IMG/VR virus record: IMGVR_UViG_3300037521_000114
Location: 1 to 64,000 of that record
Reading direction: 5' to 3' (one strand)
Length of the DNA: 64,000 nt
DNA from: a virus
Positions within the stretch are counted from its first letter, which is position 1. Every line of letters starts with the position of its first letter. The notes beneath the pieces are model-generated. The model had not been told where the DNA came from. It saw only the letters and a program-made list of their open reading frames with translations, and did not search any database. The position numbers were made by a program, and so were the translations under genes. Shown here piece by piece: positions 1 through 6,981 of the stretch.

Positions 1-127
1 GCGTTCTCATCCTATAAGTATTATTCCTGATCACATCAAAGTTCATGGTTTCATGAAGGAGATGTGCGGAATGAGTACTGTTGGATCATTACCTGAGACA
101 GATGTTGAATCCACAGTTGAAGGATAA
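1..127 (+). CDS. C-terminal end of an unknown protein, cut by the window edge
   Basis: An open frame enters from the left edge (codons in phase with base 2) and stops with TAA at 125-127, giving the last 41 residues of a protein. The tail reads PDHIKVHGFMKEMCGM and then an acidic end. The family cannot be recognised from this much. The frame overlaps the probable start of the uracil-DNA glycosylase gene (ATG at 102) by 26 bases, so the two are probably cotranscribed. Confidence 0.5.
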   Translation, partial: RSHPISIIPDHIKVHGFMKEMCGMSTVGSLPETDVESTVEG

Positions 128-803
128 ATTTTTGGAATTGTTGGGGAAGGAGTGGTTCAAAAGGATGGAGAGCTACTTGAACGGTGATGACTTTTCAAAA
201 TTATATCTTGAATTGTTTAAAGAAAGGAGGCAATATACTATCTACCCTGAAAAGGGTTCGGAATTGTTGTTCAAAGCCTTTCGTACCACTCCTATTTCCA
301 AAGTCAAAGTCGTGATACTTGGACAAGACCCATATCATGACGGTTCTTACGATGGTTTCGCCTTCTCAAATGATGAGAATCGGTTGAGACTATCTCCCTC
401 TTTAGTGAATATTTTTAAAGAAGTCGAATCAGACGTATTTGATGGCTTTCAACTTAATCCGGACCCACAGCTTATTCGATGGGCAGAACAAGGTGTATTG
501 CTCATTAACACGGCTCATACGGTACGTGCAGGAGAACCTGCTTCACATATCCTATTATGGATGGAGTTTACTCGTGTAGTTATACATCACCTATTAAATA
601 GATACAATCCTACAGTTTGGATGTTGTGGGGAGCAAAAGCAAAGAGACATCTTAGTGAAAAGAAAATTGGTTCTAAACACTTGGTACTCACTGCTGCTCA
701 TCCTTCACCCTTTTCAGCTAATGCTGGATTCTTTGGGTGTAAACATTTTTCGCAAGCAAATGAATTTCTATTAAATAATAATGTTGAACCTATAAATTGG
801 TAA
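102..803 (+). CDS. ung: Uracil-DNA glycosylase, family 1 (Ung-like)
   Basis: This enzyme removes uracil from DNA by cutting the base-sugar bond, the first step of base-excision repair. In 233-residue numbering the water-activating motif GQDPYH lies at 74-79 (Asp76), the uracil-specific Asn lies in LLINTAHTVRAG near 137, and the minor-groove loop HPSPFSA starts at His200. The last motif is normally HPSPLSA, so Leu is replaced by Phe. Length is normal for Ung. I chose ATG 102; an in-frame TTG at 81 would add seven residues. It overlaps the gene before it and is followed after two bases by the next ATG, so it belongs to an operon. Ung genes are known from crAss-like phages. Its presence argues against a phage genome containing uracil. 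Confidence 0.95.
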   Translation: MLNPQLKDKFLELLGKEWFKRMESYLNGDDFSKLYLELFKERRQYTIYPEKGSELLFKAFRTTPISKVKVVILGQDPYHDGSYDGFAFSNDENRLRLSPSLVNIFKEVESDVFDGFQLNPDPQLIRWAEQGVLLINTAHTVRAGEPASHILLWMEFTRVVIHHLLNRYNPTVWMLWGAKAKRHLSEKKIGSKHLVLTAAHPSPFSANAGFFGCKHFSQANEFLLNNNVEPINW

Positions 804-805
804 AG

Positions 806-1225
806 ATGAAAAAAAAGATGATTATGTTAGCAATGATGGTCGTTGCGATCTCAGCTATTATTTTAGCTCAGACCAATGACGTAACAACAGATGTTGATCT
901 TGCGGTAAAGCGTGTTGTAGTTGACGGTGAAGGACAGTACATATTTTCCTTTGTAGGAAATGATAAGTACGCTGATAAATACTCAGCATTTTCCTTCAAG
1001 TTGACTGATACAGAAATCGAACTCGTAAGAAATTATGTAGGACGATTTGCAAAGATTGTAAGCGTGACTGATGATCGTGTTTCCATTATGAAAAATGATT
1101 TGAAAGTCAATATCGTTTACGATGATCCTAATTCTCCTGATAAACCACTACTGTCAGAAACAGTTCTGAGAGAAGAGGCTATTAAAGCAGGAGTACCTGA
1201 GTTTGAAACCTATTATAAAAATTAA
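806..1225 (+). CDS. Small exported protein, unknown function
   Basis: This is a 139-residue protein. The N-terminus has several lysines, then a hydrophobic run ending in AIILAQT, which looks like a signal peptide with cleavage just before the Gln (residues 20-22). The mature part is acidic and of mixed strand/helix character, ending in VPEFETYYKN. I use ATG 806; a TTG at 797 would add three residues and overlap the ung stop. The gene starts two bases after ung ends. It is one of several exported or membrane proteins in the left block, so it may alter the host envelope, but no family was recognised. Confidence 0.7.
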   Translation: MKKKMIMLAMMVVAISAIILAQTNDVTTDVDLAVKRVVVDGEGQYIFSFVGNDKYADKYSAFSFKLTDTEIELVRNYVGRFAKIVSVTDDRVSIMKNDLKVNIVYDDPNSPDKPLLSETVLREEAIKAGVPEFETYYKN

Positions 1226-1228
1226 AAA

Positions 1229-1540
1229 ATGGCGACAGAGAAGAAGAACAAACTCGTATTATTTTGGGAAGCAAAAGCTGGTGATAAGATCAAAGCTGCA
1301 AGAGCTTCCAAGTCCCTTCAGCGACAGGCTGAAATTGATGTAGCGAAGGCTCAAGAAGATTTTGAACTCGCTAAAGATGCTTTTGACGAAGCAAAAATGA
1401 AAGCGAAAGATGATCCGAAGGAAGGGTTCAAAAACATCGTCAAAACTCATCGTGCAATGGTGGTCGAGAAGAAAGATTTTGAGAACTCGATTGAAATCTA
1501 CGAAGCTCTCTTTGAAGAGAAGCCGAGACTACTCACGTAG
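1229..1540 (+). CDS. Small charged coiled-coil protein, unknown
   Basis: This is a 103-residue protein rich in Lys, Glu and Ala, with a continuous helical stretch from about residue 15 to 90 (for example DVAKAQEDFELAKDAFDEAK) whose heptad-like spacing suggests a coiled coil. There are no cysteines and no membrane segment. The ATG is three bases after the previous stop, in an A-rich context without a Shine-Dalgarno sequence. Function unknown. Confidence 0.65.
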   Translation: MATEKKNKLVLFWEAKAGDKIKAARASKSLQRQAEIDVAKAQEDFELAKDAFDEAKMKAKDDPKEGFKNIVKTHRAMVVEKKDFENSIEIYEALFEEKPRLLT

Positions 1541-1542
1541 TC

Positions 1543-2127
1543 ATGATACGGTTTGTCGGTGGTACGGTAGGTGGTGTAGCAGTAACCACCTACCATGACG
1601 TTAGAGTTCATATACGTCACGAGTTAAAAGAAGGTTATATTCCTTCAGCAAATGGTGATATGATCAGAGAAGAAATACCACTGAGAGAATTTTTAGGACG
1701 TATTTTTAAGGAAGGACGTGAAGTAGAGAATGAATTGTATCGGATAAGTAAGTGTATGGCTGGTGGTTATGGTTATAACGATAACGAACTGGATAGAGTC
1801 ACTAATACCTACGATGTAATGTATTCTAATCTTATCAGAAGAGGTAAAATAGTCCTTGCTCAACATAAAATACGTACTGATAGCATGATCGGTGGTAGAG
1901 ACCCTTACGATTTAGAAAGACGACAACTTATGGCAAATCAAAGTGATGATTATCGAAGACAAGCAATGATGCAGCAGATGTCCACTCCACCACTACATTA
2001 TCAACCTCATGGACTTTTAGGTTTAGGTGGTAATACTCAAATAGAACAAGCTATTAAAGATGAGGCAGAGAGATCAGAAAAAGAAAAGAAAAAGCGAACA
2101 GATGATTTATTTTTCTTGACAACATGA
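1543..2127 (+). CDS. Hypothetical protein, 194 aa
   Basis: The family is not recognised. The N-terminus is Gly/Val-rich (MIRFVGGTVGGVAVTTYHDV). A helical middle follows, then a Gln/Met-rich linker (QAMMQQMSTPPLHYQPHG) and a strongly charged C-terminal helix. The gene starts two bases after the previous stop, and its TGA overlaps the next ATG (ATGA at 2124-2127), which suggests translational coupling. Confidence 0.65.
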   Translation: MIRFVGGTVGGVAVTTYHDVRVHIRHELKEGYIPSANGDMIREEIPLREFLGRIFKEGREVENELYRISKCMAGGYGYNDNELDRVTNTYDVMYSNLIRRGKIVLAQHKIRTDSMIGGRDPYDLERRQLMANQSDDYRRQAMMQQMSTPPLHYQPHGLLGLGGNTQIEQAIKDEAERSEKEKKKRTDDLFFLTT

Positions 2128-2369
2128 GGATAAAAGAAGCATGGGAAATCATCGGACGAATAAATTCTGGTGAGATCGACTTCGGGGAACTCTCCGAGAA
2201 TGAGAAGGAAGACTTGCTCAAAGCTGTCTTCAAGCTCACAAGACGATATATGGTTCTGTCCCGTATCTACATGATGAGAGATGTAATAAAAACTATTGCA
2301 CTGATTCTCATTGTGTTATTAGGGATAAATATAATCGTTGAGATAATTAACTTATTTAAAAACTCTTAA
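2124..2369 (+). CDS. Small membrane protein, unknown
   Basis: This is an 81-residue protein with a charged N-terminal domain (acidic run GEIDFGELSENEKEDLL) and one C-terminal membrane segment at about residues 53-75 (TIALILIVLLGINIIVEII). The start codon overlaps the stop of the preceding gene (ATGA). The layout, a cytoplasmic head with a tail anchor, suggests a membrane-tethered accessory protein; no family was recognised. Confidence 0.65.
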   Translation: MRIKEAWEIIGRINSGEIDFGELSENEKEDLLKAVFKLTRRYMVLSRIYMMRDVIKTIALILIVLLGINIIVEIINLFKNS

Positions 2370-2381
2370 AACCAAACAGTT

Positions 2382-2753
2382 ATGTTTGAAAATCAAGTCG
2401 AAACGTATATTGCAAAAGCTCTCTTTGAAGAGGCAAAAGGTGACAACGCATTCCTGAATGAAAGCGAACTTGCTTTCCGTGTGACAGGTATGATGTATGC
2501 TGATAAGATCAAGTCCGAAGGACCTGTATCTCTTCGCTCTGTCAAAGGTAAAATGAGCAGAGTGCGTACCCTTTGTGATGAAGCCTCCAAGATTCTTCTA
2601 CCACAGGTAGAGGTAATCGACGAAGTGAAGACCATTACAGGCTGGAAAATTGCTTCCGGAGCTGATTTGGAGTATATTGGTCAAGTTTTTCTTGGTATCA
2701 AACCAAGAGCAACTGCTGATGCTCCTGAAGCCGAAGCCGAAACTAAGAAATAA
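2382..2753 (+). CDS. Hypothetical protein, 123 aa
   Basis: This is a soluble, mostly helical protein with an acidic Ala/Glu-rich tail (DAPEAEAETKK). No family was recognised. It starts in the A-rich context aaaccaaacagttATG, typical of Bacteroidota and their phages. Its TAA shares a base with the next start (TAATG at 2751-2755), so the pair is likely coupled. Confidence 0.65.
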   Translation: MFENQVETYIAKALFEEAKGDNAFLNESELAFRVTGMMYADKIKSEGPVSLRSVKGKMSRVRTLCDEASKILLPQVEVIDEVKTITGWKIASGADLEYIGQVFLGIKPRATADAPEAEAETKK

Positions 2754-3109
2754 TGGAAACTGATATTTTTTACTATCACGGAAAAACTACTGATGGTCAC
2801 AGATTCACTATCGCTGGTCGTTTTCAGACTCTTATAGAGAATGAAATCAATAGTGACGGTGCTGATGTACTCATGCTTGGTATTTCTCTGTGTGGTGAAC
2901 AGGATCAGTTTGCTAAAAGACTTGGCAGAATAAGATCAGCAGGAAGAATGAAATCCAAACGCATTTTGGGTAGAACATACTTCTCGCTGTATGAAGAAAC
3001 ACGACCCTTGAATTGGTTCGCAGAAAAGAAAGGTAAAGTCTTTGTTGAAGCAGCACAACTTAATAATGCGCTCAGCAGATCAAGTATAATGCGAAAATTC
3101 AATCTATAA
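2753..3109 (+). CDS. Hypothetical protein, 118 aa
   Basis: The protein is unrecognised. It has an N-terminal part of mixed strands (DIFYYHGKTTDGHRFTIAGR), one Cys and a basic middle (RLGRIRSAGRMKSKRILGR) that could touch nucleic acid. Its start overlaps the preceding stop by one base. A hairpin follows 25 bases after its stop, so it may close a transcription unit. Confidence 0.62.
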   Translation: METDIFYYHGKTTDGHRFTIAGRFQTLIENEINSDGADVLMLGISLCGEQDQFAKRLGRIRSAGRMKSKRILGRTYFSLYEETRPLNWFAEKKGKVFVEAAQLNNALSRSSIMRKFNL

Positions 3110-3133
3110 CACTACTTTCGCTACAGTAGGAAG

Positions 3134-3190
3134 CCTGAGTGATAATTCTGACTTAATTGTTAGAACTCACTCAGGTATTTTACTTTAGCA
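3134..3190 (+). terminator. Probable transcription terminator
   Basis: CCTGAGTGA (3134-3142) pairs perfectly with TCACTCAGG (3167-3175), and the helix can continue with TTCT/AGAA inside. It is followed by the T-rich stretch tattttacttt. It lies in the 109-base gap between the genes ending at 3109 and starting at 3219. The T-run is interrupted, so termination may be partial. Confidence 0.55.
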
Positions 3191-3218
3191 TCAATACGAA
3201 CCACAAACTAACATTAAC

Positions 3219-3626
3219 ATGGAAAAAGAATCACTCAAAATAAATCCCAATCCGGAAGAAGTCAAAGCTATCAAAAAAGAAGCGATTAAATTGATCACGG
3301 AACGTATTAACAGAGGAGATGAATTTCTCTACATCAGTGAAGGACACGCATCAGGTAACGGAGAAGCTGCTCTCATGATTGGAGGAAATACTAATAATCT
3401 TGCAAGAGTGTTGTCTCTCACAATGTCAAAAGTTCCTCAACTTCATGAGATTGTAACTACTGCTGTGGAAGCACATAATTATGCTAACAGTAGAGAAGGT
3501 ATCATGGGTACTCTTAAAGATATGCTGACCAATCTTAAAGATAGTCTGGACTGTAATAATTGTGACAAGAAAGATGAATGTAAGATTAAAAATGATAGTA
3601 TGGTAAAGTCACAAGGAGATTGTTAA
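3219..3626 (+). CDS. Hypothetical protein with Cys-rich C-terminus
   Basis: This is a 135-residue soluble protein. The body is helical; the C-terminus holds CNNC, then Cys in KKDECKIK and a final Cys, a pattern that could bind one metal ion or form disulphides. The start follows the A-rich leader ctaacattaacATG. It comes first after the hairpin at 3134-3175 and may head the unit that leads into the vWA gene. Function unknown. Confidence 0.65.
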   Translation: MEKESLKINPNPEEVKAIKKEAIKLITERINRGDEFLYISEGHASGNGEAALMIGGNTNNLARVLSLTMSKVPQLHEIVTTAVEAHNYANSREGIMGTLKDMLTNLKDSLDCNNCDKKDECKIKNDSMVKSQGDC

Positions 3627-3645
3627 ACCCTTTAAAATTATAAAA

Positions 3646-3996
3646 ATGGTAACAGATGAAGTAGAAGTACAACAAGGAGCTTTTAAAGAGTCCTTGTACA
3701 GGAATAACAGTAAAATCCGTAAGGATCGTGCTGATTCCATTATCGAGGATGCAGAACTCATTTACAAACGTGAGATCGAAGACCTCGATGTTCAAAAGAA
3801 AAAGATGTTGAGAGATCAGGAAAATATGCTTGATCTGTCTCCTACCGATGCACTGAGTCTGACTCTTGCAAGTGACTTTGATTCCAAAGTCTATGTGGAT
3901 AAGGACATTGAGCTTGGAGTAAAAATCCGCAACGTAGAGATCAAACTCGAAATTGCACGTAAGCGTTATGCTTACTTATTTGGAGGGACCGAATAA
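3646..3996 (+). CDS. Helical protein encoded with the vWA protein
   Basis: This is a 116-residue, strongly helical, charged protein (DRADSIIEDAELIYKREIED, QKKKMLRDQENML). No family was recognised. Its TAA overlaps the ATG of the vWA gene by one base (TAATG at 3994-3998), so the two proteins are probably made together and may interact. The context, a vWA protein with small helical neighbours on both sides, resembles vWA-scaffold modules, but this is inference. Confidence 0.65.
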   Translation: MVTDEVEVQQGAFKESLYRNNSKIRKDRADSIIEDAELIYKREIEDLDVQKKKMLRDQENMLDLSPTDALSLTLASDFDSKVYVDKDIELGVKIRNVEIKLEIARKRYAYLFGGTE

Positions 3997-4868
3997 TGGG
4001 AGGAGGTGGTTATAGTTCACTCTCTCGTGGAGTGCGTCATGAAGTCAAAGGTACGTATGCAAAGTCCAGTGAGATGAATTTCATGCAACGGGAAGTCCAT
4101 CATGAAATGAAATCTGTTGGTCTTGATTTTCGTGAGTCCAGAGATTCTGAAGAACATCCTGCATCTGTTGCAATCATTGTAGCACTGGATGTTACAGCGT
4201 CAATGGGAGAAGTTCCCAATCATCTTATCAAACACGGTCTTCCGAATATGATGGATGAGATTATCAAAGCTGGTATTGCTGATCCACAGGTTCTATTTAT
4301 GGGAATTGGTGATCACGAATGTGATCGTTCTCCCTTACAGGTAGGACAGTTTGAGAGTTCTGATGAACTGCTTGACAAGTGGTTAGAAAGTACTTATCTC
4401 GAAGGTGGAGGTGGTGGTAACGCAGGTGAGAGTTATATGTTAGCATGGTATTTCGCTGCTAATCACACTCAAATCGACTGTCTTGAGAAGAGAAAAGAGA
4501 AAGGATTCCTCTTTACCATTGGTGACGAACCTGTGTTACTTTCTGTTCCCGGTCCTGCTTTGCAGAAGATTATGGGAAATGCTCAATATGGAACACTATA
4601 CAATTCTACAGAACTTCTGGCAGAAGCACAGAAAATGTATGAGGTGTATCATATCCATATCAGTGAAACCTACTCCGGAGGCAGAAAGCACGTTAAGGAT
4701 GGATGGAAACAGATGATGGGAGACCATTGTATCATTGTCCAGAGTAGTGACGAGGTAAGCTCTGTAATCGCTACAATCGTATCGAAGAAATCCGGTTCGA
4801 CTGAGGGTGTAGAGGATACCTCCGACAATGAAAGTGTTGATAAGCCAAAAGAGGAGGAAATGCTATAA
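3996..4868 (+). CDS. von Willebrand factor A (vWA) domain protein
   Basis: This is a 290-residue protein. After an N-terminal segment of about 50 residues comes a vWA fold: strand ASVAIIVALDVTASMG, with metal-site motif DxTxS at Asp65/Thr67/Ser69. Thr takes the place of the usual first Ser. The Gly-rich loop GGGGGNAGES supplies a possible second metal loop, and GFLFTIGDEP the strand and acidic residue of the third. vWA domains bind a divalent metal and mediate protein contacts. The C-terminal 25 residues are acidic and disordered. It lies between two small helical-protein genes with one-base overlaps on both sides. A second vWA protein (Ro60) is encoded 2.1 kb downstream. The exact role is unknown. 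Confidence 0.85.
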   Translation: MGGGGYSSLSRGVRHEVKGTYAKSSEMNFMQREVHHEMKSVGLDFRESRDSEEHPASVAIIVALDVTASMGEVPNHLIKHGLPNMMDEIIKAGIADPQVLFMGIGDHECDRSPLQVGQFESSDELLDKWLESTYLEGGGGGNAGESYMLAWYFAANHTQIDCLEKRKEKGFLFTIGDEPVLLSVPGPALQKIMGNAQYGTLYNSTELLAEAQKMYEVYHIHISETYSGGRKHVKDGWKQMMGDHCIIVQSSDEVSSVIATIVSKKSGSTEGVEDTSDNESVDKPKEEEML

Positions 4869-5071
4869 TGGGAACGCCACATAAAGAAGAAAAGCGACAT
4901 ACTCCCAAGCGTAGAACTGCGGAGATGAAGGAGCTTCTCGATGCAAGTCTTGATGCCTTTGATGATCTGAAAGATCAAGCACATTTTGCCAACCTGATTC
5001 ATGGATTAAGCATGGAAATGTTGGAAACAGTTGCAATCAGAGAAATGAAGCCTGTTGATGAAGGCTCGTGA
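4868..5071 (+). CDS. Small helical protein, unknown
   Basis: This is a 67-residue protein with a basic N-terminus (EEKRHTPKRRT) and an acidic helical remainder. It overlaps the vWA stop by one base (TAATG) and ends two bases before the purA-like start. It is probably cotranslated with the vWA protein. No family was recognised. Confidence 0.62.
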   Translation: MGTPHKEEKRHTPKRRTAEMKELLDASLDAFDDLKDQAHFANLIHGLSMEMLETVAIREMKPVDEGS

Positions 5072-5072
5072 A

Positions 5073-6230
5073 ATGAGAACAGCAGTAATCGGACTTGGAT
5101 TTGGAGATGAGGGTAAAGGTATGGTGGTATCACACCTTTGCTCTCATTTCAACAATCCTTTAGTCGTCAGATATTCAGGTGGACACCAAGCAGGTCATAC
5201 CGTTGTACACAAAGACATCAAACATACGTTTGCAAACTTTGGGTCAGGTACACTGCAAGGATGTCCTACTTACTGGTCGAAATATTGTACAATTGAACCT
5301 GTCGGTTTACTCAAGGAGCTTACAATCCTTGTGGATAAGATGGGTACAAGTTTTGATGATGTGAAAATCTACATCCACGAAGAATGTCCTGTAACTACTC
5401 CTTTCGATATATTTCACAATCAGAAATTGGAGAAAGAGAAGATGTACGGAACTTGTGGAGTTGGGTTTGGTGATACTCTCGAAAGAGAAGAAGATCACTT
5501 CCATCTACATTTTTCAGACCTGTTTAACCCTACTATTTTGAAGATCAAATTGGAACAGATTCGTAAGTACTACGGTTTGTTCCATGTCCTTAAAGACATT
5601 GATGTAGGACCTTTTATGGAAGCTGTGGATATACTCAATGCGAAAAACGTATTTCCTCACGATGTCATTATTCCTGTAAAGAGTAATGAAATACCAGCAC
5701 ATCCAAATACCATTTATGAAGGCTCACAAGGTCTTTTACTTGATCAGGATATTGGATTCTTTCCCAACGTAACACGCTCTAATGTAGGACGTAAGCGTTT
5801 GGATGAGTTCATTTATGCTTATGATGAGGTATGGTATGTGACGAGAGCGTACCAAACTCGTCATGGTTATGGTCCGATGACTAATGAGGAGCATCCATTG
5901 AAGCTGATCAATAATAAAGGTGAGTCGAATCTCGATAACTTTTATCAAGGACAGTTTCGGAAGAGTATGCTTGACGTTGATCTTTTAAATTATGCTTTAG
6001 AGCAGGATTCTAAGAGTGTCAGAAACATCCAGACTAAATATCTGGTGATCACCTGTCTTGACCAAATGGTTAATTGGCGGTTCACTCAGGGCGGTCAGGT
6101 ATTTGATTCTGGAAATGAAGAGAAGTTCATTGCGAATGTAGTGAGTGCTTTGAATTTTAAAGGAATGGTGTACCTTAGCCGATCCGAAAATAATGAACTT
6201 GAACAATGGAAAGGAGGAAAGGATGTCTAA
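5073..6230 (+). CDS. Divergent adenylosuccinate synthetase (PurA/PurZ superfamily)
   Basis: The protein has 385 residues; cellular PurA has about 430. PurA joins IMP and aspartate using GTP, the first step from IMP to AMP. Visible motifs: P-loop-like GLGFGDEGKG with catalytic Asp12; SGGHQAGHT with catalytic His42; EGSQGLLLDQDIGFFPNVTRSN, the counterpart of the cellular EGAQG...VTSSN segment; and TRAYQTRHGYGP. Two ligand loops differ strongly from the cellular enzyme. The IMP loop is YGTCGVGFGD instead of GTTGRGIGP, and the aspartate loop is NFYQGQFRKSMLD instead of TTGRRRRTGWLD. The base substrate may therefore differ from IMP. Phage PurZ makes 2-aminoadenine precursors but usually has Ser in place of Asp12. 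ATG 5073 follows GAAGG and starts just after the upstream stop. Confidence 0.88.
   Translation: MRTAVIGLGFGDEGKGMVVSHLCSHFNNPLVVRYSGGHQAGHTVVHKDIKHTFANFGSGTLQGCPTYWSKYCTIEPVGLLKELTILVDKMGTSFDDVKIYIHEECPVTTPFDIFHNQKLEKEKMYGTCGVGFGDTLEREEDHFHLHFSDLFNPTILKIKLEQIRKYYGLFHVLKDIDVGPFMEAVDILNAKNVFPHDVIIPVKSNEIPAHPNTIYEGSQGLLLDQDIGFFPNVTRSNVGRKRLDEFIYAYDEVWYVTRAYQTRHGYGPMTNEEHPLKLINNKGESNLDNFYQGQFRKSMLDVDLLNYALEQDSKSVRNIQTKYLVITCLDQMVNWRFTQGGQVFDSGNEEKFIANVVSALNFKGMVYLSRSENNELEQWKGGKDV
6211..6217 (+). promoter_or_regulatory. Strong Shine-Dalgarno site for the HNH gene
   Basis: AAGGAGG lies five bases before ATG 6223, inside the end of the purA-like gene. Most genes of the window have A-rich leaders without such a site. 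It fixes the HNH start at 6223 rather than the in-frame ATG at 6193. Confidence 0.7.
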
Positions 6231-6792
6231 AGTAATAAAATTTGAAGATTTTGACTTAACGCAAGTAGGTAACACTATGGAAATCGAAGGAGTTCTGTAT
6301 GGCGATACGCTTGTAATGCTTCCGGACACTAAGGGTTTTATGTACCTTGAAATCCTCATTCCAACTCTTGAAGAGTGGGGAAAGATTATCCGACAATCCG
6401 ACCTGAAAGAAATCGAAGGTATGTCAAAGGGTCAAAAAATTATCTTGCGGAAATCTACCCGACAGATCGAACAGAAGGTCTCTTGGGAGGTGTTCCGCAG
6501 AGACCATTATACCTGTCGGTATTGTGGTGCAGATGACCGACCCTTGACGGTAGACCATGTTGTAGTATGGGAAGAAATGGGTCCGAGTGTCCCAATGAAC
6601 CTCATTTCGAGTTGTAAGAAATGCAACAACAAACGAGGCACAATGAGATACGAGGCTTGGCTTGAAAGTCCCTACTATCTGTCAAACGTTCCAGCATTAA
6701 CTGTAGATGTAATCGCAAATAATGTAAGAGCCATAGCAGATATACCCTACATCAAGGAACACCTCTTACGCAACGTGAAGCGTAGCCGATGA
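6223..6792 (+). CDS. HNH endonuclease
   Basis: This is a 189-residue protein. An N-terminal domain of about 80 residues is of unknown type; the C-terminal HNH nuclease begins near residue 90: VFRRDHYTCRYCG (Cys98, Cys101), TVDHVV (Asp111-His112), Asn126, then CKKCNNKRG (Cys131, Cys134). The two Cys pairs bind structural zinc, and His112 with the Asn binds the catalytic metal. It nicks or cuts DNA. The free-standing position and the unusually strong Shine-Dalgarno site overlapping the purA-like gene suggest a homing-type gene inserted between neighbours, though a phage-specific role is equally possible. It overlaps the upstream gene by 8 bases and the next small gene by 4. Confidence 0.88.
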   Translation: MSKVIKFEDFDLTQVGNTMEIEGVLYGDTLVMLPDTKGFMYLEILIPTLEEWGKIIRQSDLKEIEGMSKGQKIILRKSTRQIEQKVSWEVFRRDHYTCRYCGADDRPLTVDHVVVWEEMGPSVPMNLISSCKKCNNKRGTMRYEAWLESPYYLSNVPALTVDVIANNVRAIADIPYIKEHLLRNVKRSR

Positions 6793-6932
6793 AATGGCAA
6801 CCGAAATGTGGCAGTTGTGGTAGAATCATAGGAGCTTCTGAGTTTGACAGGGATGAAATAAAAGTTGATTTTATTCCTGATACAGAACGCACCGTTGAAT
6901 CTACCACGTATACACACAAACGTTGTCTTTAA
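6789..6932 (+). CDS. Tiny Cys-containing protein, 47 aa
   Basis: A short frame starts with ATG overlapping the HNH stop (ATGA at 6789-6792) and ends with TAA at 6930-6932. It begins MKWQPKCGSCGRIIG, so a CxxC pair, and ends with HKRCL, which could complete a small zinc-binding knuckle. The overlap and motif support a real gene, but its shortness keeps confidence low. Confidence 0.5.
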   Translation: MKWQPKCGSCGRIIGASEFDRDEIKVDFIPDTERTVESTTYTHKRCL

Positions 6933-6981
6933 TTCACGATTCTCTAATTATCTTAGTAGCAATCTTTTAAATCTTTTTCTC

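Noticed and set aside
5073-6230. Evidence for a 2-aminoadenine (Z) genome
   Set aside because: Asp12 is kept where classic PurZ has Ser, and no DatZ or MazZ gene is in the window. Only the substrate question remains open.
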